From NCBI GenBank assembly GCA_036925085.1, contig JAUPFP010000013.1:124001-188000 (forward strand): a stretch of DNA of 64,000 bases, in the 5' to 3' direction. Below, piece after piece: positions 31,761-41,981 of this stretch (position 1 is the first letter of the stretch; the number at the start of each line of letters is the position of its first letter). The stretch is from Brachycybe producta (Eukaryota > Arthropoda > Diplopoda > Playtdesmida > Andrognathidae). The translations under genes were made by a program, and so were the position numbers. The notes below the pieces were generated by a model. The model had not been told where the DNA came from. It searched no databases and saw only the letters and a list, made by a program, of their open reading frames with translations.

Positions 31761-34497
31761 ATGAATTCCTTGACAATTTTGGTTTCGGCTCTTCTTATCG
31801 TAGTAAGTATTTTTTTCCAAACACGGTTTGACTTTTGCTTTTATTTTGGAAAAATAAATAATTTAAATCACATTTTTTTATCAAAATTTTAAAGTTTTCA
31901 TTTATTTATTTAAATTTTGAAATTAAAAGATAATTATTATATTACTGTTTAAGATATTTTATAAACAACTGAGTTTATTAAAAGCAACACATAAGAAATT
32001 GATAAGTGTTAGAAACTAGAAAGGTACCGGAATCAAATTTATTAACTATTTATTTTCATTAACAAAAGATTGTCTGTTTGAAGTTGAGACACATTCATAC
32101 TTGCATAAAACGCTCATTTCAAAAAGATAAACATGAAAATAGCCGTAAGTGATTGAGCTATAGCTCAATCACTTATGGCTATTTTCATGTTTATCTTTTT
32201 ACCATGTTTATCTTATACCAGTCTAGTTTCTAAAATACTTAAGTTTCTTGGAACTTTTGCTTCCAAAAACATAATCAACAGTTCGGAGGTACTTTTACAC
32301 AAACTATACCATAAAATTAAACCAAAACAAAATAAAATTTTATTTAAAATTATAACGAATTTCATTTTAAAAAATTGTATTTCAAATTAAGACTATATGA
32401 CCCTATAAGACCCTATGCCCCTAAGCAATAAAGTTATATAAAATATTAACTGTGAAATGTAAAAGAATTATAGAATAGAACCATGCTAATCCGAAATTCC
32501 GGACAATCCAAAGACACAGAAAAAGACGAAAAAATGTATATGAAAGATAATTTTACTTTTGTCAAATCATGTACTAGAATTACAGTTTAATAATAGATTA
32601 ATGTTTCTTTAATTAACTTTTAGTATAGTAAATTTCCATAGGCGGGGCAGGCTCAAGGGTTTCTTGCGCCATAGGTGAGACTTAAATTTGTGCGCGCCCC
32701 AGTTGTAATATGTACCATCCCATCCATCTCTTCGTCCACCCTGTCTACCAACAAGAGTACCTATTCCTATCCATTCATCCATTCTAAGCCCCAGTGCGAA
32801 GCAACATGAAAATAATATGGCGCAAAAATGCCGGAAAAAAATTATTTATAGTTATTATTGGTCTAATCAATTTTTTTTAGTAAAAATTAAAATAAGCGAT
32901 TGTTTAATTTTTATGTTTCTACGGAGCCCTTTAAAAACATTTTTAAATCTCGACATGTTGACTTTTTATAAAACTCGATATGTCGACTTTGTTCTCGACA
33001 TGTCCACTTTTAATCTATTTTATTCGGCCATGTTAATTATGCCATATTGTGCGCACCATACTGTAATAATTAAAATATTGCTACTACTAGAAATTCGCCT
33101 AATGGACGGACTGGCCCTGTCCATAAGCTAATAGTGAATTCCGTACATTCCGTAATCCGAACAAGCTTAGGTTCCAATTTGTTTGAATTAGCTAGGTTCT
33201 ATTGTATTATAAATTACGTTTGTCATTTCCCCCCCCCCCCCCCCCAATCGAATTTCAAATGAACTTACGATTTATGGAATTGTTAGCGCCCCAATAAGCA
33301 ATTAAAGATGTGTATAACAAAATAAAAATTAAATTAAACAAATTTGTTACTAAATAGGCAATTTCTGCAGCTGCCATCAGAGAAGAAAGACTAAACAGAA
33401 GAGAACCTAAAATATTTGCCAAAAATAAAGTCGGACTTCCTCAGCATAACTGGACACCCGAACAGACTGAAAATGTGCTTCAAGGTGCAATCAAACACCT
33501 GTTAGATACAGAGGACATTATAAAAGACAAGGATCCGTCTGCAGTCGGAATCGACAGCGCACAACACCTAGCTCAGAACTTGACCAAAATTAACGAAGAA
33601 CTGAAAAGTATTGAACATTTATTTGATCCAAGAGGTCACAATGTTATTTCAGGCGTAGAAAAAAAACTAACACAGCTAATAAGGGTTTTATCGAATGCTC
33701 CACAAAACATCTCTGTTGCCAACAAGACTGCAGCTATTAAAGTTATACTCAGCATGATGGACGACGCCATTAATAATTTAGAAAATATCCAGGAGGACAT
33801 ATTATTAGTCACCAATGGCCATGGCAGTGGTTCAGGCACGAATACTGATGAAGAGACTGGTCCACATCACATCGTAACTTCAAACGATTCAAGCTCGTCT
33901 TCAGAATCCACTGCTTTTTCAGAATCAACCGAATCAAGCACACCTTCCGGATCCACGGAATCGAGCGCTTCACCCGAATCGGGTGACTCTAGCGCACCTT
34001 CCGGATCCACAGAATCGAGCGCTTCACCCGAATCGGGCGATTCTAGCGCACCTTCCGGATCCACGGAATCGAGCGCTTCACCCGAATCGGGCGATTCTAG
34101 CGCACCTTCCGGATCCACGGAATCGAGCGCTTCACCCGAATCGGGCGATTCTAGCGCACCTTCCGGATCCACGGAATCGAGCGCTTCACCCGAATCGGGC
34201 GATTCTAGCGCACCTTCCGGATCCACGGAATCGAGCGCTTCACCCGAATCGGGCGATTCTAGCGCACCTTCCGGATCCACGGAATCGAGCGCTTCACCCG
34301 AATCGGGCGATTCTAGCGCACCTTCCGGATCCACGGAATCGAGCGCTTCACCCGAATCGGGCGATTCTAGCGCACCTTCCGGATCCACGGAATCGAGCGC
34401 TTCACCCGAATCGGGTGATTCTAGCGCACCTTCCGGATCCACCGAGTCGAGTGAAATTCCGATAGTTTCCACTCAAGCTGGGGATAGAATTTTATAA
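31761..34497 (+). CDS. Secreted-peptide family copy J: 393-aa Ser-rich repeat protein
   Basis: Exon 1 (31761-31802) encodes MNSLTILVSALLIV with donor GTAAGT. Exon 2 (33358-34497) follows the acceptor ATAG and starts AISAAAIREERLNRREPKIF, the family signature, in the same phase 0. The intron is 1555 bp, against about 315 in the short members. After the signature come about 120 residues predicted largely helical (VLQGAIKHLLDTEDI..., LINNLENIQEDI-like). Next is a Ser/Thr/Glu-rich region with nine near-identical 18-residue units (SAPSGSTESSASPESGDS), then IPIVSTQAGDRIL. The protein has no cysteine, is acidic and is expected to be secreted and heavily O-glycosylated. AATAAA follows the stop at 34501. 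Function unknown; a mucin-like coat, glue or silk-type role is conjecture. Confidence 0.75.
32121..32200. repeat. 80-bp near-perfect palindrome in intron of copy J
   Basis: Arms of 40 bp meet at 32160/32161 with a single mismatch. Each arm contains AGTGATTGAGCTA and TTTTCATGTTTATC, which are the inner terminal sequences of the dispersed MITE family at 46625-46978. It therefore looks like an internally deleted copy of that MITE. Confidence 0.7.
33950..34446 (+). repeat. 54-bp coding minisatellite (9 units)
   Basis: Units of 54 bp, for example starting at TCACCCGAATCGGGCGATTC, repeat nine times with almost no differences (a GGTGAC variant at the first unit and GGTGAT at the last). Because 54 is a multiple of three, all frames stay periodic. 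A 201-codon antisense frame (33867-34472) and a 160-codon +2 frame result and should not be taken as genes. Confidence 0.9.
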
Positions 34498-34708
34498 ACA
34501 AATAAAATATTTACGCGCAATCTTTTCCACTTCAAATGCACTTCCCCCATTCGAACTTCAAGAAGAAAAAAAAATACAATTTGTTTAAAAAATTAGAAAC
34601 TTTATCTTATAGTAATATGAATATATGTACAATTCCTTTTCTTTCCTCTATAAATTTAAAAAAATCTGCTTGAAATAAAAATAATAAAGATTAAATATCA
34701 CCATGTTA

Positions 34709-37700
34709 TTAAAGATTAACTTCAGATGTGGACGTGTTTTCTTTAATCAAAGGGTCAAGTTTCAATTCGGGTTTAATCGGTTCGGTTGTTTCTTCTCCGC
34801 CGATTTCTATCGCTTCTTGTTTCTCGCTCCATAAAGAATAACCGGATTTACAAGGGAAACGTTTCTTCGTCTTACACTGCAAACAGGTAATTACAAGATG
34901 AGATCTCAATTTTTCTGAAAATCAAAAAGAAAATTTGGTCGATTTTTTTTTCTCTCTCTCTCTCGTCAACTAACGTATCGGATCATCTTACTGTGGAACC
35001 GAACGGTCGAAGTGACTCCGGGAACCAACAAAGCATTGCACTTCTTGCAAAGAGTACGCTTGATGCTTGGATCACTACATTATGAAGAAAATAAGATACA
35101 TTTCATTTTTGAATTTTGATTTGTTACATCAAATTTCTTTTACAGTTTGAGTACGGCTCGTTTAGCAATCGTCGTCATAACTTGGCTGTAAATGTTCGTA
35201 ACCTTCGAATTGTGTGGATTCGAGAAAAGAACGACGTTGGCAGCCTGTTTATAAATATAAAATACATTGCATTAAACCATTTTTTTAAAGAAAAATACGT
35301 GTATGTAATTTTAATTATAAATATTTTCATTTTCCTCCCGCAGCTATATTACCGTTTAGAATTTATGAGATATTGGCTGCTATATTAGTAAAAATTATTG
35401 ATTTTCGTTTCTTTTGTGTTTAAGCCATCAAAGCCTCAAATATGCAGCATGTGGGCATACGAGGCATTCGGACCGATTTCATGTGGCACACATTCTGAAA
35501 TTGGTTCCTTTGAAATTATTTCGACTAGCAGCCACTTAGCCTCTACGCAGGAGGTGGTACAGCTTTTTTGCCTTATTTCGTAAATTCGGAGCAACTTAGG
35601 TCCAGCTTCACACTGAACACTTTGTGTCGCCACACAAAATGTGTTCGTCTTTAGCTGACCATTAATTACTATGGCAGTGTTAATACAGAACACCGCCACC
35701 GATTTTTCTCTCTCTCTACAAAGTGGCGATGAGTGTTCGAATCCAGTCACGAGTATCGAACACTCCCGTTTGTCAGTGATGATCAAGGTCATACGATCAT
35801 ACTAGTAAAATGCACTGGGAACATTTCATTGTTTTCTGTGGCGGTCGGTGTGAAGCAAGTCGCATCAAATACGACGTAGCTATACAAAGTGTTCCGTGTG
35901 AAACGGCACTTATATAGCAACTCCACAAAAAATACAAATACATCATAATACTAAATGCATTGAAAGTGCATTAATTAAATGCGTTTAAAAATTTACTAAT
36001 GCATGTGGCCCTTAGCTATATTATTAATAATTTTTTTTAAATAACTCCAGAAATTGTGGCAAATGATTCGGTGGCCACCGTGACGAGAGCCGTGCACGCG
36101 GAGCTTGCGAGCGGGTTGATTGATTGGTTGTGTCGGTCTTTTTTTTTTTTTGGTGCTCGGTAACCAGCACCGAGCAAAAAAAAAAAAAAGACCGACACAA
36201 CCAATTGATAAATTATCAACTTCAAACGTTTCATAATTATTATGAAATATCAACCGTGTGCATGAAAAATTGATAATAACATTTGTCAATATTCTCATAA
36301 CAATCCCTCTTATTTCTATAATCTGATATTATCGATAAGCTATCTTAAAAGAAATAATAAAACATTCAAATCCTTAGTAGTTTTTTTTTCTTTCAAAATG
36401 ATCGCAAAAAGGATTAAAATCTTCATCGGTCTCATATTATTTGTGAGTTCCGTTTCATTAATTTATAACATTGTGGACTACAACAAAATTCAATTGGCCG
36501 CCAATTACTACTTTAATACAAACAACAAAGTTGAAAAGCCATTCAGTTTTCAACATGCTAGAGACGTTTCCAGACGACTTGGCTCAATTCATCGAAGTTT
36601 GTCTGCAGCAATGGCAAATAATAAACCACCTAGTGTCGTAGATCTAAAAAAACTACGCGACATCATATGGCACATGAACCCAGCCGAAGCTTCAGAAATG
36701 TGGACCGTTTACAACAATGAAACAGCACAAGATGATAAGAGGTTCATCGTTTGTCCGGAGTATTATTCAGGACCACAATCTGGAGGATGGAAAACGGTAG
36801 CCTGCTCCCATAACCAATCAATTCGGAACTTGGTAACTGTTGTTATTAATGCTTTCGACTTTGATATATCGAACAGAACTCAACAAACTATTCAATTGGT
36901 CCGTGATTTTCAACTTGCTTACGATAAAATGACAATCATTATCCTTGGCAATAGCTTTACGTCAGATGTTACACTTGGAAGTAAAAGCGTAATCCTTCTG
37001 CCAACAGCAGCAGCAGCAGCGAATGCAAGCCTAAGTTCTAGTTTCAACGAATCCGACAAGTCCAGCTGGAGCAACTCTGGAAATTCCTCTTTTAAAGACA
37101 TTGGACACATTTTAAATAATGCAATCAAGAACATCAAAACTCCATATATTCTTGTTGCAAGAGATATGTTCCGCTTTACGAAAGACGACGCATCGTTAGA
37201 AAGACTCATACGCATTTTAAGTCAGTCTTTGGATGTCGCAGCCGTCGGAGGAGCCGTTCGAAACAGAACGAGACATTGGAAAGTGGGTTGCTTCCAGTCG
37301 AAAATCGGCAACTACTTTTTAGAGTATCAAAAGGGTTATCACACCTCTAAAAACGAATGCATGTTTTGTGATTACGTCGACGGCCCCTTCCTCATCAAGA
37401 GCAACATTCTCAAAGAAATGCCTTTCGACGAGGACTTGAATACAAATCTTATTTTTCAAGATCTCTTCTTGGAACTGAGTGAAAACCAACTTATAATGAG
37501 TTGTCCCGATGTCATGTTTCAAGCAGATGCTCTGCTTACCGATAACGAAAAATTAAGAGAACGCAGCACATGGTTAGAATTCGCTCGTAAGTGGGAGTTG
37601 AACAGAATTCTGTTAAGATTTCCATTGTCCCATGTTCTTCATAAATTCAATTGCAAAGATGTCGGCATTTCGTGTGGCAATAAAATCAAGCAGACGTGGT

Positions 37701-40700
37701 CTTTTGCTGTGCCCGTGTGTTGCCAAGAAGAATTCGCACGAGCAATTGTAATATGGGACAAACTCTGCTCCGAGAACAACCTCTAGTATCATCTTAATTC
37801 GGGATCAGCTATTGGTGCCGTCAAACTGTCAGATCGAATACCATAGGATATAGACGGCGACATGTATATTCTAAATTCAAACTATACTTTCTTTAAGGAA
37901 ACAGCATCGTTCTTTGATAAACATGGTTTACAGCTAAAAGAATTCGTCGACGCAAACGTAACAGCGAGGAAAACGGGTCCATATTTTAGTTTGTGGACAC
38001 CGGATATGTTTGTAGAATCATGGGGAAAAACGGCACTTACACACAACAAATTCCTCGACGAAAAGGAGGGACACCCGACGTTTACGAGAATAGAGATTCA
38101 TGGGGCCTGGGTTAATACTATTCCAAACCCAGGAAAATATTCCAGAGACCGCTATGGTGTGGAATACCTTCGACATGCACACAGTTGGGCTCATTTGAAG
38201 AAGAAAAGTAGCTGGGAACCTTATGAGGCCGGATACTTTCAGAAATGTGCCAATCCTCGACACCACAGTTGCTTAGATCGTCTTCCAACTGACGGTAACA
38301 TTACATTTCAAGTTCCTGAATGGTAAATCGTACACGTACTATCTAGGACACGTAATCGTGCACATTAAGAAAATTTCTAAAAAAAAAAATCAGTCAAGGG
38401 CGTGCTGCACATAAGAGACAAGAGGTTTTTTTTATCACCAACTACTTTAAATTTTCTCGAATCCGAATCCCAAAAGGTTCTCGAATCCGAATCCGAATCC
38501 CAAAAGGTTCTCGAATCCGAATCCGAATCCCAAAAGGTTCTCGAATCCGAATCCGAATCCCAAAAGGTTCTCGAATCCGAATCCGAATCCCAAAAGGTTC
38601 TCGAATCCGAATCCGAATCCCAAAAGGTTCTCGAATCCGAATCCGAATCCCAAAAGGTTCTCGAATCCGAATCCGAATCCCAAAAGGTTCTCGAATCCGA
38701 ATCCCAAAAGGTTCTCGAATCCGAATCCCAAAAGGTTCTCGAATCCGAATCCCAAAAGGTTCTCGAATCCGAATCCTAAAAGGTTCTCGAATCCGAATCC
38801 TAAAAGGTTCTCGAATCCGAATCGGTTCTCGAATCCGAATCCTAAAAGGTTCTAGACTCCTTCATATAAGAATCCTATATTATTCATTAAGAAGATACAA
38901 AATAAATGAAATAATATTAAATATTAAATTAATAATAATAAAAAAACAAGTGTGGCTTCACTCAGGGTCGCCGCCACAAGGTGATGATATTGGTGATCCG
39001 GGTCCGACCACCGAAATTACAACAATCGCCGTTTTTTACTAGCGTTGCCAAACTTGGATCAATTCCTGCCTGAGTGATAACACCACATCGGCACTCGTAC
39101 GTACAGCTGTAGTGTTTATTTAGTTCAGGAATTGATCCAAGTTTGGTAACGCTAGTGTTTTTTTTTTATTAGTGAACGCTTTTATTGGACGTCAATGAAG
39201 TTCAAACTAATTTTACCAAAAGTTTTAACAGTTTTTTTAAAGTAAAGCCTCGTTTTCACGGCGATAGTTCTTTCATGAGAGAGTCTCTTTCATTAGATGA
39301 GCTGTCATGAAAGTTGCGATAGTTCACTCTCACAATACCAACTGTCTACACGTCTTGAAGTTAACGTGATAGTTGTCTGTCACATGACAAGTGTGACGTC
39401 TACTTCATAAACATCATTGAGTCAACAACAGCGTTGCCTCTCTCTCCCTCCAGAAGCCGAATTTCCCTACAAAGTGGATATTTCCCTACACAAGCGGTCA
39501 CTGAACAACTATTACTATCAACTATCTAGTCAAACGAGATAGTGTGATAGTGCTATCGCGACAGTGACTATCATGTGGTTATCACGATGATAGTTCTCAC
39601 GATAGTTGCTCTCATGACAGCAACTATCGTGACAACTAACATCGTGAAAACGAGGCTTTAGGATTCGAAAGACGAAATAAGCGCAAAGATTCGTGTTTTC
39701 GAATCTCGAAAATTTGTCAAGTTTCGCGGGATTCCAGGATTTGAATGGCCCATCCCCTATTTTTAACCAACTTCTTCGCACTAAAGATCTAAAGATCCAC
39801 AAAGTGGAACTCGGAAATTTAACTTTAAAAAAAAAACCTGGATGAAAAATACCTTTTTGTTCTTAATTTCCTGTTTTGCATTTTTCGAACTCTTATTAAA
39901 CAAAATTTAACCTTGACCACTGTGTTTTGCCTCCAAAGCTGAAAAATTAAAGAGAAATTTCTCGAAACAAAGGTTTAATAACAGTAGAAACAAAAGTGAA
40001 TTAAAATATTTGCATTTATTTATAAATAAGTTAATTGCACTCGAAATTAAAATCCTAATTTTTTTTCCTCCGAAATTATTTATTTTTATTTCCAAATTCC
40101 CCCCACAAAATGATTATTTTCAACCTGATTTTACACCTTTTTTTATTAAATCAAATTTGTTATAAGAATTTTGTAATTTATTTTCAAAATTTTCGATTTT
40201 TTTTTTCTTTCTTTCTGTATAAACATAAATCATCTGACGTTCTCAATTTTATAATCTCCAACGCAATCAAACATAGAAGGAAAGGTGACACAATGTCATA
40301 AATAATCCAACAGATATCGTTTAGTTTACTAAATAAATTATAATGTTTACCGGAAATAAATAACATTGAAAAACTATATCATTCAATTTAAATATGTTGA
40401 TCTTCTAATACATGTGTAACTGTAAATGTGATAAATTCGGTAATTACTATGAATAATTACCGGTTATTAGCATATTTACCAAGAACTTTCGGTAAAACTG
40501 ATAAATTCTCTTCATTTATTAGGTTAGGTCGGGTATAGGGTAGGTTAAGGCGCGGACAAACTAATATTATAGATGTTCGCGAATCGTTTGAAAGCTGCTC
40601 GCGAGCATAAGGTCTACACCCAAAAGCAGGCGTGTTCGCGCCTGCATAACAAACAGCTCTCGAGAGATTGTTTATTATTTCGTTAAGATTTCGCATAATG

Positions 40701-41981
40701 TTTGTGTTTTGTTAAAGACGTAATAATTATCAACTGGCGAGACGAGCTCATTCGACACGTCTAGACCAGCCGGGTTCTTTGTTTGGCCTATGTTCGAGAA
40801 CGAACCCTTTGATGCATCGTCTCAAGAGCGAATTCATGCTGTACCAGTTTACGAACCGCTCTCGTCTAAACCGGGCTCTATTTCAGTTTGCAAACAAGTC
40901 CCGAACCGAACGGTTCGCAAGCTTGGGTTTATGTGCACCTTTAGGTTACGTTAGTTGTGTAAGTAACGCAAATGAAATGAATTCAAAATGATTTATTACT
41001 TTTAAAAGCGTGTTTTGGAAAGTATGAATAAAAGAAAAATGTTTCCCAGATCTTTTACAAAAGAATTAAAAGACAGCTATAAGCTCATCTTTTGTTTCCT
41101 CCAAGGCCGTCTTAGGGCATGTCGGGGCCCTTGGGCACACAAGAATTGGGGGCCCCTATGTGTAGGCATTGTATAGTGTATAAGGTGACCGCTAGATGGC
41201 ATAGTTAATCAGTTTTACTAATAGGTAAGTAATAGGTATTATTTATTATTAAAATGTTCACTGTTTAGAAAAAAATTAAAAATCTGATCTGGTGTCCAAT
41301 TAACATTTCAATTTGAAATGTTAATTGGATCTAAAAATAGAAAAAAATTTGAGCTCCTTTTTTTTCGTGTAAGCGAATATATCGGCCTTTCGGGGCCCCC
41401 GTTTGGTCGGGGGCCCTGGGCACGGGCCCCGTGTGCCCTTATGGTAAAGACGTTACTGGTTTCCCCCCACACTTTATTTAAAATACTTCAAACTTAAAAC
41501 TGATTATGAAAAGATCTGGAAAGCAACAAATGTAAAACAATTGAAAAACATGTTTGAATTCTCTTATTGAAGTTTGAATAACCTAAACTTAGAAGTCGTG
41601 AAATTATGGAATTTATTCAAATTCAAACTCAACATAAAAATTTCATAGAAAAAAAAATGGTAGTGTTGCCAGATACGAAATCAATTTCACAGTATTTATA
41701 GCAACACTTGAAAGTATTTAATAAAACATTTTTTATGCAAAAAGGAACGGAATTACATTTACACACGATTTTTATTAGTAACTTTTTGTATTTTTATGTA
41801 ATTTTATAAAAAAAACGGCTCGTTTTAACTGAAAATAATTAATCGCCACACGCCTGTTACGAAAAAGGTAGATCTGGCAACACTGCTAATAAAACCAAAC
41901 GAAAGAAAGAAACGAACTCACTTGATACAAATAATTCATCCTTTCAAATAATTCCTGATGAGCAATCTTCGGATTTCCCAT
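34709..41981 (-). CDS. RPP21: RPP21, RNase P protein subunit (Rpr2/Snm1 family)
   Basis: RPP21 is a zinc-binding protein of nuclear RNase P that helps remove tRNA 5' leaders. Four exons join in frame: 41981-41922 (MGNPKIAHQELFERMNYLYQ), 35244-35144 (AANVVLF...AVLKL), 35074-34992 (DPSIKRTLCKKCNALLVPG...) and 34914-34709 (ending TSEVNL, stop). The two zinc pairs are visible as TLCKKC and VITCLQC, and RTLCxxC is the family hallmark. All junctions have GT donors and AG acceptors with matching phases (0, 2, 1). The C-terminal tail is acidic and lineage-specific. Intron 1 is about 6.7 kb and hosts the FKRP-like ORF on the other strand plus many MITEs and a minisatellite. The total is about 149 residues, normal for the family. 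Confidence 0.9.
35600..35915. mobile_element. MITE with GAACACTTTGT-containing imperfect TIRs
   Basis: AGCTTCACACTGAACACTTT near the left and, read from the right, CGTTTCACACGGAACACTTT form imperfect inverted ends. It lies within RPP21 intron 1. Target duplication not determined. Confidence 0.5.
36122..36206. repeat. Short foldback with poly-T/poly-A arms
   Basis: ATTGGTTGTGTCGGTC followed by about 14 T is mirrored by about 15 A followed by GACCGACACAACCAAT, around a GCTCGG...CCGAGC core. Arms are nearly perfect. It sits 190 bp upstream of the FKRP-like start codon. Confidence 0.65.
36398..38326 (+). CDS. FKRP/fukutin-like LicD-domain glycosyltransferase with two in-frame TAG codons
   Basis: A single uninterrupted frame of 643 codons contains only two internal stops, TAG at 37784-37786 and TAG at 37844-37846. 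The N-terminus (MIAKRIKIFIGLILFVSSVS) is a type II membrane anchor, followed by a stem and a GT2-like region (VTVVINAFDF..., GGAVRNRTRHWKVGCFQ). It then has NCKDVGISCGNKIKQTW, VPVCCQEEFARA and the LicD core GSAIGAVKLSDRIP-stop-DIDGD. This order and the CC...GSxxGA...PWDxD pattern match FKRP, the Golgi ribitol-phosphate transferase of alpha-dystroglycan. The second stop replaces the W of PWDxD. There is no intron, and a short A-run follows at 38378. It lies antisense in RPP21 intron 1, as a retrocopy would. It may be a very young pseudogene or may be recoded. Confidence 0.7.
38455..38860. repeat. Minisatellite of 24/30-bp units (TCTCGAATCCGAATCC..AAAAGG)
   Basis: Seven or more 30-bp units, then 24-bp units lacking one GAATCC, then degenerate units with TAAAAGG. 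Long apparent ORFs on both strands (LESESQKV and FGFENLLG repeats) are artefacts. The unit derives from the left end of the MITE at 58092-58439. Confidence 0.9.
39038..39156. mobile_element. MITE with 30-bp TIRs, copy 2
   Basis: ACTAGCGTTGCCAAACTTGG at the left and CCAAGTTTGGTAACGCTAGT at the right, 119 bp, same family as 25917-26044. It is inserted in the T-rich part of the composite MITE. Confidence 0.75.
39243..39660. mobile_element. MITE with TAAAGCCTCGTTTTCAC ends
   Basis: Both ends read TAAAGCCTCGTTTTCACG from outside in, with TA at each border. Comparison with the empty position in 58092-58439 (ACAGTTTTTTTAGG-TTAGGATTCG) supports a TA target. The interior (418 bp in all) is rich in CTATC/GATAG inverted motifs and has no coding capacity. 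Confidence 0.75.
39760..41100. other. RPP21 intron 1 sequence without recognised element
   Basis: AT-rich to about 40450. A GC-richer stretch from about 40540 to 40960 with GTTCGCGA/TTCGAGAAC motifs may be an old repeat, but I could not pair ends. No exon for any gene was identified. Confidence 0.35.
41104..41453. mobile_element. GC-rich-ended MITE (GGGGCCC termini)
   Basis: GCCGTCTTAGGGCATGTCGG at the left and, read from the right, CGTCTTTACCATAAGGGCAC then GGGGCCCGTG are related inverted ends in an AT-rich intron. A perfect palindrome CCAATTAACATTTCAA/TTTGAAATGTTAATTGG lies inside at about 41297-41330. Confidence 0.55.

Larger units (their letters stand above)
38420..39750. mobile_element. 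Composite MITE (ATGGGACGAATC family) with internal minisatellite and two nested MITEs
   Basis: The parts GGTTCTCGAATCC, ATATAAGAATCCTATAT, AAACAAGTGTGGCTTCACTC, ACAACAATCGCCGTTTTT and GGATTCGAAAGACGAAA occur in the same order as in the simpler 348-bp copy at 58092-58439. Here the 5' part is expanded into a minisatellite (38455-38860). Two other MITEs have inserted, at 39038-39156 and 39243-39660. The right end near 39750 (CCCATCCCCTA) corresponds to the TIR of the simple copy. Confidence 0.65.

Noticed and set aside
33867-34472. 201-codon antisense ORF (EALDSVDPEGALESPDSG repeats)
   Set aside because: It is a by-product of a 54-bp repeat in the sense gene, with no promoter, splice or domain support.
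35730-35745. tRNA B-box-like GTTCGAATCC
   Set aside because: No A box or cloverleaf could be drawn around it, and it lies inside a MITE.
38402-38779. 125-codon ORF of LESESQKV repeats and its antisense FGFENLLG counterpart
   Set aside because: Both are translations of a 24/30-bp minisatellite that derives from a MITE end.
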